DNA of 15,512 bases, from the NCBI GenBank assembly GCA_045657205.1, contig JAZOSS010000048.1, positions 1-15,512 of the forward strand, given 5' to 3'. Source of the DNA: RGIG7213 sp045657205. Its GTDB lineage: Bacteria; Bacillota; Clostridia; Oscillospirales; CAG-272. The notes under the pieces were generated by a model, which worked only from the letters and a program-made list of their open reading frames with translations, was not told the origin of the DNA and ran no database searches. The translations under genes and the position numbers were made by a program. The first letter of the stretch is position 1; the number at the start of each line of letters is the position of its first letter. Of this stretch, positions 7,001 to 13,644 are shown piece after piece.

Positions 7001-10000
7001 GCACTACGGTAGGCTTGAAAGTCGGCGGTGCTAACGATACGGGTATAGCTGACGGTACAACATATCAGGAATGGCGCGGACTCCATTATGCAAATGAAAT
7101 AAACAACTTTACTACACGTAACCCCGTAGACGGATATATTACGGCAAATGCCAATATGACACCTTATGACCGAGTGTTCTATTATGAAAAAGATACATCG
7201 GTAACAAAGATGACGGTATACGTCGATAAGACAGACGTTGCTATCGGTTACGGTGCGGCAGGTGCAGACGTTACGGGCGCAAACCTCGTTATCACGACAC
7301 ATAAGGCTGACGGAACGTTCTCCGTTTCAAGAGTTCCTGTAACGATGGATATGCTCAGCACATCAGGTACTAACGGAAAAACAGCAGTTTCAACAACGAG
7401 CAGTCCTGATGAAATGATCACGTTCCAGAATATAGACGTTACATATCAGGATATCAATGTAGGAAAACTCGACACACTTACCATAACTGCAGAAGAAAAG
7501 GGTAAGCCTGCATACCCCAACCCCGGAAGCGTTATCATTACAAAAGAGCTTGACACAGCAACTCACAATTACAACAAAACAGGTGCGGCACGTATAGAAC
7601 TTTCCGTAACGGGTGTTCCTGTATCCTCGGGTGCTGACGTTGTTATCGCGATTGATAACTCGGGTTCGATGGATTCCGAAAAACTTTCCGACGGAAGATC
7701 AAGACGTCAGGCGGCGCAGGAAGCTTTGAAGCAGGCACTTTCATCGTTTGCAAAGAGTGGAAAAGATATTGCAGTTTCTGTTGTAACGTTTGACGGTTAC
7801 GATCTTATAGATGCAGGTTACGTTCTTAACGGATCCCGCTATAACGTAACAAGCGATGGAAAAGTAAATACTTCTACGTACAGAGTAGATACGAACTGTG
7901 ACTCAAACCTTGAGCCTGATACGGCACAGTTCCTTACAGCAGGCTTCAACTCACTTATTCCCGATCTTGATGACAGATTTGTTGAGATTGATGATCTTAC
8001 AGACAGTAAAATAAATTCAATAGCTTCAAACTACATAAATGCAGGCGGCGGTACTAACTACGACCGTGGTCTTGAGCTTGCGTATGAAACACTTAACGCG
8101 CGTCAGAAGCAGAACGCACTCGAAGGTAAAAAGCGTGACTCTTACCTCATACTTATGGGCGACGGTGACTCTTTGCAGTATAACTATCTCGGTATTTCCG
8201 GTGACACACGTTCTGAAGCCAATGGCGGTGACGCTGAAAAGAACCAGGCAATGCTGAAAGGTGAGCTTGACGACGGCGGTACATACAACGGCGCAACATA
8301 CATAAAAGACGTTTACGGTGCTTCTTCGTATGCATCAAAAGGATATAATGTTGATCACACAGGTACGGTATTCAGCTCACTTGCCACACACCCGTATTAC
8401 GATACACACTATAATAAGTACGGTGCTTCCTGGATGGCTGAAGCTATCAAGGGTGATACCGACAAAAAGTATATGGTAATCGACCCTGATGCAGACCCCA
8501 AGGATGAATATCTTACATATGTAAACGGACTCGGAGCAACTGTATATACAATAGGATTCGGTGTCTTGTCTGATAGCCAGATATCCAATATGCAGAACTT
8601 TATGAATGCCAAAAAGGCGACGGGTTACGTTACAGGTGAGGTTCTCAGAAAGATTTCTTCTGACTTCGATCTGGAATACGCAAAGAGTGTTGTCAGCGAT
8701 GGTAAAATAATCAAAGACCAAAGTCTTATATACAGCGATAACCAGTATACCTACTTTACAGTTACGGATATCGGCGGTGTGTTTAAAAAGATCGCTGATA
8801 AGATCTCAGTTGCAGGTGATGCTAAATTTACGGACGTTATGAGTGAATACGTTGATCTTCAGACAAAGAAGGCAACGGACGACGACGTAGCTCCCGTAAT
8901 ATACGTTACAGAATATGAAACGTACAAATACAGTGAAATAGACACGGTCGTTGACGGTGTTTACGTAACTGCAGAACTTGTCGGTAAAGTTAAAAAAGGC
9001 TACGAAAGCGGTACGATAATCGAAAAGGTTACGTTCAGTGCAGACGGTTCTTCCGCTACAAGTAACAAACTTACCGGTGAAATTATTTCGGACAATAAGA
9101 TCAATGCCAATACGTTCACTTATGATATGAGCACAGAAACATTTGAGTGGAACGTTGGTGTTATTCCCGAAAACAAGCTTGTATTGAGCTTTGATATTAC
9201 TCTTACACAGCAAGAAAAAGGTACGTATCCGACTAACAAGGATACAGATGAAGGCTACGGTGCGAAACTTACTTATGTCGATGTTGAAGGTAATCCTTCA
9301 TCCGAAGAAGCACCGACACCTACGCTTCCTTGGGGCGGATTCCAGGTAAGCTACGGCTTCTATCTCGTTGATGAAACGGGCAGCCCGATAACATCTATAG
9401 GCGGAAAACCTGTTGCGTTTGACCTTGCATACAAAGTAAAGGACAGAACACTTTACAACAGTTATGATAACGGTGAGACTGCAACGTTGGATCCTTCATC
9501 CATTCTTCCTTCCGGATTTGCTCTTTATGATCCTTCTGCTAAATACATCGTAAAATCCAACCAGGACGGTACGGGTAACTGGACGATCACGAAGGACAGC
9601 TCAATAAGCAAGAATACAACATACGTAACACAGTTCAGCTCGGGCGGTATCACTTCATCAAACGAACTTTCCGTAAACGACAGCGCATACAGCTATGCAA
9701 ATACAGTTGTTTGGTTTGCTGTTGTTCTCTCAGATGAAATTCGCGGCGGTGAATCTGTTGTTATCGACTACGGCTTGCCCGTAGATATAAACGTTGTTGC
9801 AGACAACAAGGCTCATTACGACAAGGTCGTTGCTTTGGCACAGAGTTCTGTAAACGGCAACTATTCCGGTGAACTCGGCGATGAATTCTGCACAAAGGAT
9901 GCTGACAGCAACATTATCGATTACTTCACAACAGCAAATGGTAAGTTCGGAACAGCGGCAATTAAAGATAATGCGTTCATAACGTATACGCCCAATACAA

Positions 10001-11889
10001 TGAAAATGAATGGCGTTGATGTGTTTACGTACGCTGTTGAACGTAAAGCCGGCGAAGATATGTTCCAGACGTATGCTTACGAAACACTCACAGTCATCCC
10101 CGCTGCAAACATCTATTACGAAGATGCTTTCATTGATTTCGCAACTTATAAGAACGAAAAGGGCGAAAACGATGAAAAGATACCGACAGAAAACGCTTGG
10201 ATAGACGTAACGGATATTGAAGGAACGGAAGGATCTGCAGATCTTTCAAATAATCTTCAGGATCAGGATCGTCCCGGTAAAGCTATAAGCGAGATCGGAA
10301 ACGATGCAGATAACGTATACGGATTTGATTCAAGATATGAAAACTTTGCAACTCTCTCACTTGGCAGTGCAAAGAAAATAACCGTTGACGGCTCTATTTT
10401 CGGTGAAGCTAAGTTTACATTCAAGGGTACGGGCTTTGATATCATAAGCCTTACAAGTGATACAACAGGTGCTATAGTTGTTCAGATAAAAGGCATAGAC
10501 GGTAATAACGCAAACGTAGAACGCAACCTCCTCGTTGACACTTACTACGGTTATTCATATAAGCAGAATGACGAAGGCAAGTGGGAATGGGTAGTCGGAG
10601 ATACTTCCGATGCACTTTATCAGATACCTGTAATAAAGGTTGACGATCTTGTATACGGTACGTATGAAGTTACAGTTCTTGTATCTCATATTTCCTACAT
10701 TGATAAGACAACTGCTGACGGTTATGATTTCTACCTCGATGCTGTAAGAATTTACGATCCGGCAGGAATTTACGACGGTGTTACTTCCGATAATAACCAG
10801 ACGATAGAAGATGCTTACAAGAATGACAACGAAGCATGGCCCGAATATACAGAGCTTCGTAACGTAATAAATGCGGCAAATGAGATCCAGTCCTCTGTAA
10901 ATAACGACGGAACACCTCTTGCAGGTTCTATGTTCATTGACGGTTGTCCTACAATAGCAAATGCAGACAGCGAAGGCAACTACGGCGGCGGCGCACCTGC
11001 AGGCAAACAGCAGTGGGTGAACTACCTGTACTTTGCAGGCAGATATGAGTACGAAAGAAATGAAAACGTAGCTCCCGCGATAAGTGACTATATCAACTAC
11101 GGTCCTAACAACGAAACGTATCTTGCAGAAGGTCAGGCAATCGCATTTACGATTGATGCAGATTCAAATCTTGCATCCGTACAGATCGGTTTGAAGGCTG
11201 CAAAGGGCGCAACGAAGATCAATATCTACGGTGTTGAAAAAGACGGTGATGGTTACGAATTTACCGCAGTATTCAACGCTAAGGAAATCAATAGCGCAAC
11301 TGAGCTTTATTACGATATTACAAAGCTTGCAGGCAAGACGGTCGTTATTATGAACGCAGGTGACGGTAAAGATAATACTAACCCGATACTTTCCATCACA
11401 AACATCAAGCGTACGTATAAGGCTGAACCCCAGACAACTGCTGAAACACCCAAAGCAAACGGTATATACATCGACACCGCTACAGTTGAATTGGCACTCG
11501 CTTCATTTGCAACGGTAGAAGTACCCGCATTTGAACCCGACACGTTCAACGTATCAGTTTCAAAATCTTCTGTTAAGGCAGGAAAGACTGTAACTGTAAC
11601 GGTTAAAACAAGCAGCGACGTTGACTATATAACTGTAAACGGCGAAGAAGTTACAAAGTATAAGAGATCACTCTTCTCAAGACAGCGCACATGGACTTAT
11701 ACAGTCAAAGCAAACAAAGCAGGTGAGTTCCCGATAGATGTGGTAGCATACAGTGCTGACGATATCGCAAGCGATACTGTTACGAAGATAATAAACGTAA
11801 CGGCAACACAGCCCGACACTTCTGTTGGCGGTTCATCTTCAAGCGATTGGTTTGATAAATGGTTCGGCGGAATCTTTGGTAAGAAATAA
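4012..11889 (+). CDS. Giant secreted multi-domain surface protein with MIDAS-type VWA domain
   Basis: A 2625-residue exported protein. ATG 4012 follows AGGAGA at 3998-4003. Residues 1-29 are a signal peptide with probable cleavage after TLA. About 150-629 form three tandem beta-sandwich-like modules, each ending in a similar motif ('..GFF.S..EA.AY'). About 630-1162 are two units that each end with Y.YEK followed by an Ig-like domain (726-806 and 1066-1162). The VWA domain covers about 1207-1600. About 1602-1776 resemble the strand-rich domain that follows VWA in Gram-positive adhesins, with a 'Y.TN...A.L.Y.D..G' pattern. About 1900-2040 are a strand-rich module (VVIDYGLPVDINV). About 2100-2252 are a galactose-binding-like module ending DFYLDAVRIYDP. 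About 2511-2600 are a final Ig-like domain. The tail is Ser-rich linker plus DWFDKWFGGIFGKK. No LPxTG, SLH, dockerin or enzyme active site is visible. The probable role is adhesion or carbohydrate/matrix binding at the cell surface. The gene is monocistronic, with a strong terminator right behind it. Confidence 0.9.
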   Translation: MQVKNTFGCKFLSVFLCLSMLLAPIVTLADTMLTAETGSSAMTVDDAVTVIEGKTLTSPLYRLVEKASDVDGDKTYAFVSSKKAGENGTFLKYATELQWSGVGSIYNLPIDVVDGDTVLLAGTYVSAPSEQEAYNVYEWYIKNTTGIIYNPNDIILNKYSTTSNYSCNEILFDHTSRVNCVRMGRGTKTGSYMSYVFNTCGDAKGITDANSVISLKYRYWGGSWTETDSRLFIIDKDGKKIAAYTLSATAGSAAWQTFNIDLAEKGILPTDIARIELCPFGDAGSKVTANDAQNFDLGYVGFFTSIDEAAAYSAKTPVSTLNCFSLTDIGTITDYFGTNARSQLTKYDTFVRFTQKNQGLTENVDYYNYYNLSQEGSSKADGDYFMIRYRTNAQTVDQTRLIPYDLTTNVHGSSEDINFKATGEWETAIVNVSSLRATGYTHFRLEFMRKAYSASDYFDIAFMGYFSSEKEAKAFGDSFIVPEIVYTDAELRPAGDASTSRVNMKGDNHYTTYTTKVSDPYVFFAAPTNTVAGNLKYIVVKYRLYDDNTTEFKFHYSNSGNWTGDDGVYVPDGGWNYSIVEIKGTLTNTTELFRFDVFDGSENIGYSVDVASVAIFKTKADAQAYANDPSLISDGDSQKYTYTVNSVKDKTKYLYGEYGNYNGSDRVAVMVGDTASPVFLPLDGGNIKVFDIDANKSSNATISSNGAPFYVYEKVADTGAKIPAVKAWLIDDWGSVALGATGVSTGAYLKVWSGDNVFDVPVTTDMLYDKDGNKVSTATKGVQKDLVVKYLDVEIYDAFTLNVVEAKDFITSNVGVFKLVDPIDPHGNVSKSIKNNTQYMLMNSSESGYGKAISLQFAVSSGSSCGVVPRSSYIHEIEVDGEKQYYVVPTGGSNDVWTTEFASATHPKISSLGNTVSTFFYLKSSSNTYLRYTGTGPATTSLQNLNAGWLPVHSTLYAQALSTTDSGFFWCEMPETAISTKLGNATVVKGSGLACFGTTVGLKVGGANDTGIADGTTYQEWRGLHYANEINNFTTRNPVDGYITANANMTPYDRVFYYEKDTSVTKMTVYVDKTDVAIGYGAAGADVTGANLVITTHKADGTFSVSRVPVTMDMLSTSGTNGKTAVSTTSSPDEMITFQNIDVTYQDINVGKLDTLTITAEEKGKPAYPNPGSVIITKELDTATHNYNKTGAARIELSVTGVPVSSGADVVIAIDNSGSMDSEKLSDGRSRRQAAQEALKQALSSFAKSGKDIAVSVVTFDGYDLIDAGYVLNGSRYNVTSDGKVNTSTYRVDTNCDSNLEPDTAQFLTAGFNSLIPDLDDRFVEIDDLTDSKINSIASNYINAGGGTNYDRGLELAYETLNARQKQNALEGKKRDSYLILMGDGDSLQYNYLGISGDTRSEANGGDAEKNQAMLKGELDDGGTYNGATYIKDVYGASSYASKGYNVDHTGTVFSSLATHPYYDTHYNKYGASWMAEAIKGDTDKKYMVIDPDADPKDEYLTYVNGLGATVYTIGFGVLSDSQISNMQNFMNAKKATGYVTGEVLRKISSDFDLEYAKSVVSDGKIIKDQSLIYSDNQYTYFTVTDIGGVFKKIADKISVAGDAKFTDVMSEYVDLQTKKATDDDVAPVIYVTEYETYKYSEIDTVVDGVYVTAELVGKVKKGYESGTIIEKVTFSADGSSATSNKLTGEIISDNKINANTFTYDMSTETFEWNVGVIPENKLVLSFDITLTQQEKGTYPTNKDTDEGYGAKLTYVDVEGNPSSEEAPTPTLPWGGFQVSYGFYLVDETGSPITSIGGKPVAFDLAYKVKDRTLYNSYDNGETATLDPSSILPSGFALYDPSAKYIVKSNQDGTGNWTITKDSSISKNTTYVTQFSSGGITSSNELSVNDSAYSYANTVVWFAVVLSDEIRGGESVVIDYGLPVDINVVADNKAHYDKVVALAQSSVNGNYSGELGDEFCTKDADSNIIDYFTTANGKFGTAAIKDNAFITYTPNTMKMNGVDVFTYAVERKAGEDMFQTYAYETLTVIPAANIYYEDAFIDFATYKNEKGENDEKIPTENAWIDVTDIEGTEGSADLSNNLQDQDRPGKAISEIGNDADNVYGFDSRYENFATLSLGSAKKITVDGSIFGEAKFTFKGTGFDIISLTSDTTGAIVVQIKGIDGNNANVERNLLVDTYYGYSYKQNDEGKWEWVVGDTSDALYQIPVIKVDDLVYGTYEVTVLVSHISYIDKTTADGYDFYLDAVRIYDPAGIYDGVTSDNNQTIEDAYKNDNEAWPEYTELRNVINAANEIQSSVNNDGTPLAGSMFIDGCPTIANADSEGNYGGGAPAGKQQWVNYLYFAGRYEYERNENVAPAISDYINYGPNNETYLAEGQAIAFTIDADSNLASVQIGLKAAKGATKINIYGVEKDGDGYEFTAVFNAKEINSATELYYDITKLAGKTVVIMNAGDGKDNTNPILSITNIKRTYKAEPQTTAETPKANGIYIDTATVELALASFATVEVPAFEPDTFNVSVSKSSVKAGKTVTVTVKTSSDVDYITVNGEEVTKYKRSLFSRQRTWTYTVKANKAGEFPIDVVAYSADDIASDTVTKIINVTATQPDTSVGGSSSSDWFDKWFGGIFGKK
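4459..5898 (+). repeat. Three tandem diverged beta-sandwich modules in the giant protein
   Basis: Protein-level repeats at residues about 150-317, 318-483 and 484-629. Each has a core segment of the type (I/V)(S/M/V)(L/I)(K/R)YR, then alternating strands. The first two end with GFFTSIDEAAAY and GYFSSEKEAKAF, and the third ends with AIFKTKADAQAY. DNA identity is low, so the duplication is old. The pattern resembles carbohydrate-binding or galactose-binding-like jelly rolls, but no binding site can be assigned. Confidence 0.6.
6187..7497 (+). repeat. Duplicated Ig-like unit in the giant protein
   Basis: Two copies of an Ig-like segment lie at 6187-6429 and 7207-7497 (residues 726-806 and 1066-1162). 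They share the order V.LG/IG.GA, then FDVPVTTDML or SRVPVTMDML, a short Asp/Thr loop, then a strand ending in TLNV or TLTI. Each copy follows a strand-rich segment that ends FYVYEK or VFYYEK. The segment between them (about residues 812-1062) is longer and of unrecognised fold. Confidence 0.6.
7630..8811 (+). other. VWA domain with intact MIDAS and two large insertions
   Basis: Residues about 1207-1600. The metal-ion-dependent adhesion site is complete in pattern: D1215-N-S1217-G-S1219 after the hydrophobic strand VVIAI, T1348 in GGGTNYDRGL, and D1384 in LILMGDGD. A typical VWA domain is about 200 residues, while this one is near 390. The excess lies before the MIDAS threonine (about 1264-1343) and between LMGDGD and the strand ATVYTIGFGV (about 1387-1503). 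Confidence 0.9.
10309..10767 (+). other. Galactose-binding-like beta-sandwich module
   Basis: Residues about 2100-2252. The segment runs from DSRYENFATLSLG through KFTFKGTGFDIISLTS to YDFYLDAVRIYDP. The order, with an 'F.GTGFD.ISLT' strand in the middle and a final 'DAVRIY' strand, is that of carbohydrate-binding and discoidin-like jelly-roll folds. The call is based on pattern only. Confidence 0.5.
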
Positions 11890-11908
11890 TTCTTGAAATG
11901 AACTTATA

Positions 11909-11940
11909 ACAAAAGGGAGTCATCAACGACTCCCTTTTGT
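11909..11940 (+). terminator. Terminator of the giant surface protein gene
   Basis: A perfect 13-bp inverted repeat, ACAAAAGGGAGTC (11909-11921) and GACTCCCTTTTGT (11928-11940), with a 6-base ATCAAC loop. It lies 20 bases after the stop codon. The right arm carries the T-run. Confidence 0.9.
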
Positions 11941-11945
11941 AATAG

Positions 11946-11995
11946 AAAAAGCAGAAGAGAAGTGAACTTTTGTTCGCTTTAATCTTCTGCTTTTT
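11946..11995. terminator. Terminator of the VUT-SDR operon (probably bidirectional)
   Basis: AAAAAGCAGAAGA (11946-11958) pairs with TCTTCTGCTTTTT (11983-11995). An inner stem, AAGTGAAC (11960-11967) with GTTCGCTT (11972-11979), around a TTTT loop extends it. It lies 14 bases past the SDR stop on the - strand. It is also a second, back-up terminator for the giant gene, since A/T runs flank both sides. Confidence 0.88.
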
Positions 11996-12009
11996 ATTTT
12001 GAAAATCAA

Positions 12010-12666
12010 TTATTGATCTTTCCAGATAAATCTGCGGTTTATGGATTCGCCGCCGTCAACGACGATACATTGACCTGTACAAAACGTGTTTGTGACCGAT
12101 AGAAAATATGCCCACTCGGCGATCTCTTCAACGGTTGCCCAGCGTCTGAGCGGTGTTTCGTCCATAATTTTGTCCCACAGCTCGCTGTTGTTTATAACAC
12201 ATTCATTCAGCGGTGTAAGAACACCGCCGGGATCAAGGCTGTTGCACGTGGCACCGTAAGGCGCTATCCGCATAGCAACGTTTTTTGTATAAGCAAGCAC
12301 ACCGCCCTTGCTTGCACAGTATTCGGGAAATTCAGAACCCGTGTGTCCGCTTGCCGAACCGATATTCAAAACGGAACGGATGCCCGGACGTACGCCGTAT
12401 TTTTCCGTTACGTGTATAAGGGCCTGTAGGTTTGTTGAAATATCGTTTTCATTTTGCGTTCCTGCATTATTAATGAGAATATCGACGTCGGGGATGTCTG
12501 GAAGCTTCTCATAATCCCGTATATCAACTGTAAAATGGGTGTAATTTTTGTTGTCAATGGTTGCGTTTTGTCTGTCAAAGCCCACGACCGTATGTGCATT
12601 TTTTAAAAATATTTCTGCAATCGCATAGCCGATGCCTTGCGATGTTCCCGTTATTAAGACCTTCAT
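12010..12666 (-). CDS. SDR-family NAD(P)-dependent oxidoreductase
   Basis: A 218-residue cytoplasmic Rossmann-fold enzyme of the classical short-chain dehydrogenase/reductase family. It has the cofactor motif TGTSQGIG at residues 6-13, LINNAG at 64-69, the catalytic serine in NIGSASG (S104), YCASK with Y116 and K120, and a C-terminal GQCIVVDGG strand. D31 after the second strand suggests NAD rather than NADP preference; this is inference. The region between NNAG and the catalytic serine is shorter than usual, which may narrow the substrate pocket. The chosen start is the ATG at 12664-12666, because TGG- and GIG-type motifs begin right after it, AAAAGGAAAA precedes it, and it overlaps the upstream stop as ATGA. 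Starting upstream would only add a tail of the transporter region. The substrate is unknown. It is co-transcribed with the VUT transporter and so probably falls under the same riboswitch. Confidence 0.93.
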   Translation of the reverse strand: MKVLITGTSQGIGYAIAEIFLKNAHTVVGFDRQNATIDNKNYTHFTVDIRDYEKLPDIPDVDILINNAGTQNENDISTNLQALIHVTEKYGVRPGIRSVLNIGSASGHTGSEFPEYCASKGGVLAYTKNVAMRIAPYGATCNSLDPGGVLTPLNECVINNSELWDKIMDETPLRRWATVEEIAEWAYFLSVTNTFCTGQCIVVDGGESINRRFIWKDQ

Positions 12667-13415
12667 TTTGATTTTTCCTTTTCTATGTATTCGAGATATT
12701 CTTTTCCGATGGAGTGTTTCTTCCATTCGGTAAATATTTTATACCCAAACGGAGAAAAGATGATCTCCATTATAAGCTCGGCAATGGCTCCCGTTAAGGC
12801 ACACATAGCGCACTGGACAGCAGTCCAGCGAAAACCGTCCCAGAATATTGGCGCAAAAAAAACGAAAACAATGACGGAAAAAATGAAATTATCCATAAAC
12901 TGACCGATGAATGTCGATACGTACGTCTGCGTCGCAAAAGCAAGCTTTCCGTCAGGTGAGCGTGTAAAAGCAATACCGATGGTGCGGTTTAAAAAATTGT
13001 TAATGACGGCAGAGGATAAAAATGCAACGGTGCTTCCGAGTAAAATAAACCATGAACCGCCAAGCAGACCATCAAGCACTTCATAGTCAGCAGCGTTTGA
13101 CGGTATGATGCTTGCCAAAAAGAATATAAGACATGTCAGCAGATTAATTGCCGATGCAAGAACGGCTATCTTATTTGATGCCTTTGCACCGAAATATTTA
13201 GTTATGACATCCATACACATAAACGAAAGCCAAGATATCAAAATTCCGCCGTCGAGGGCTATGTATTCACTTTGGTACAGTGTTTTGTTTGCAAGAAGAT
13301 TCATACAAATGACACTTACGACGAAAAGTGTCACGACGGTTGACGGTATGCTCCTTAAAAGAATTTCAGTTTCTTTTTTTTCTTTTTTTATTCTGTTTGA
13401 TAAAGTTGTTTTCAT
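12663..13415 (-). CDS. VUT-family (YhhQ-like) transporter, probable queuosine-precursor uptake protein
   Basis: A 250-residue integral membrane protein with about six hydrophobic spans and charged ends. It shows the family's characteristic features: LANKTLYQ followed by ALDGGIL, the motif MDVITKYFGAKAS near the end of the second span, and TYVSTFIGQFMDNFIF in the later half. Members of this family (PF02592, COG1738) import the queuosine precursors preQ0 and preQ1 in characterised bacteria. Here the role is supported by the preQ1-type riboswitch candidate directly upstream. The ATG at 13413-13415 follows a weak AGGT site, which would make expression depend on the leader. Its stop overlaps the SDR start (ATGA). 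No queuosine biosynthesis gene is in the window, which would suit a salvage lifestyle. Confidence 0.88.
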   Translation of the reverse strand: MKTTLSNRIKKEKKETEILLRSIPSTVVTLFVVSVICMNLLANKTLYQSEYIALDGGILISWLSFMCMDVITKYFGAKASNKIAVLASAINLLTCLIFFLASIIPSNAADYEVLDGLLGGSWFILLGSTVAFLSSAVINNFLNRTIGIAFTRSPDGKLAFATQTYVSTFIGQFMDNFIFSVIVFVFFAPIFWDGFRWTAVQCAMCALTGAIAELIMEIIFSPFGYKIFTEWKKHSIGKEYLEYIEKEKSK

Positions 13416-13427
13416 AAGCTACCTGAG

Positions 13428-13462
13428 AAAAATAAAATACGGTATCCTGCAAACAGGACACC
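13428..13462 (-). terminator. Intrinsic terminator in the leader of the VUT-SDR operon (riboswitch expression platform)
   Basis: Read on the - strand, GGTGTCCTG (13462-13454) pairs with CAGGATACC (13449-13441) around a TTTG loop, giving nine pairs including one G-U. It is followed at once by the U-rich run GTATTTTATTTTT (13440-13428). It ends 13 bases before the start codon, so it can act only as a regulatory terminator of this operon. Confidence 0.82.
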
Positions 13463-13471
13463 GATAGAAAA

Positions 13472-13515
13472 GTCCTGGTTTTGTTTTACGACAGGATGGT
13501 ACAAGCGAACTGTCG
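13472..13515 (-). ncRNA. Candidate class I preQ1 riboswitch aptamer
   Basis: Read on the - strand, stem CGACAG (13515-13510) and CTGTCG (13494-13489) encloses the 15-base loop TTCGCTTGTACCATC. An A-rich tail, TAAAACAAAACCAGGAC (13488-13472), follows. CTTG in the loop (13505-13502) can pair with CAGG in the tail (13477-13474), forming the H-type pseudoknot expected of class I preQ1 sensors, with the A-rich tail crossing the stem. The same CAGGAC also pairs with GTCCTG (13459-13454) as an antiterminator, excluding the downstream terminator. Ligand binding would therefore hide CAGG, release GTCCTG to the terminator and switch the operon off. The loop is slightly larger than in textbook examples. 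The downstream gene family matches the known regulon. Confidence 0.7.
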
Positions 13516-13532
13516 GTATATAGTACAAGTCA

Positions 13533-13560
13533 ATTATATACGCAAAATAAAAAAAAGCAA
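13533..13560 (-). promoter_or_regulatory. Promoter of the VUT-SDR operon
   Basis: Read on the - strand, TTGCTT (13560-13555), a 16-base spacer, then TATAAT (13538-13533). Transcription would begin near 13526, only about 11 bases before the aptamer stem. This fits a compact riboswitch leader of about 110 bases. Confidence 0.8.
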
Positions 13561-13570
13561 GTCTTTTGGC

Positions 13571-13596
13571 TTAAATGTTACAAAATATACATTTAA
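13571..13596. repeat. Short inverted repeat upstream of the VUT-SDR promoter
   Basis: TTAAATGT (13571-13578) and ACATTTAA (13589-13596) are exact inverted copies separated by ten A/T-rich bases. They lie between the -35 of the VUT promoter and the terminator of the rubredoxin gene. It could be a weak operator or simply part of the A/T-rich terminator tail. Confidence 0.4.
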
Positions 13597-13639
13597 AAAG
13601 CTTTCGTAAGCTACTGTTTTGGAGCTACGAAAGCTTTTT
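13595..13639 (-). terminator. Terminator of the flavoredoxin-rubredoxin gene
   Basis: AAAAAGCTTTCGTA (13595-13608) pairs with TACGAAAGCTTTTT (13626-13639), extended inward by GCT/AGC after a one-base bulge. It lies five bases past the stop codon read leftward. The U-run on the - strand follows the hairpin. Confidence 0.9.
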
Positions 13640-13644
13640 ATCAA

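Noticed and set aside
9316..9360. TLPWGG in the giant protein as a sortase-like signal.
   Set aside because: It lies at residue about 1772 in the middle of the protein, lacks the T-G of LPxTG, and no hydrophobic stretch or charged tail follows it.
12667..12726. An upstream start of the SDR gene at 12726.
   Set aside because: The added 20 residues are out-of-frame translation of the transporter end, and the cofactor motif begins right after the ATG at 12666, which has a ribosome binding site.
13472..13515. preQ1 class II or III assignment for the leader.
   Set aside because: Those classes need an additional helix in or after the pseudoknot. Only a short stem, A-rich tail and CTTG/CAGG pairing are visible, which fits class I better. 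This was judged by eye only.
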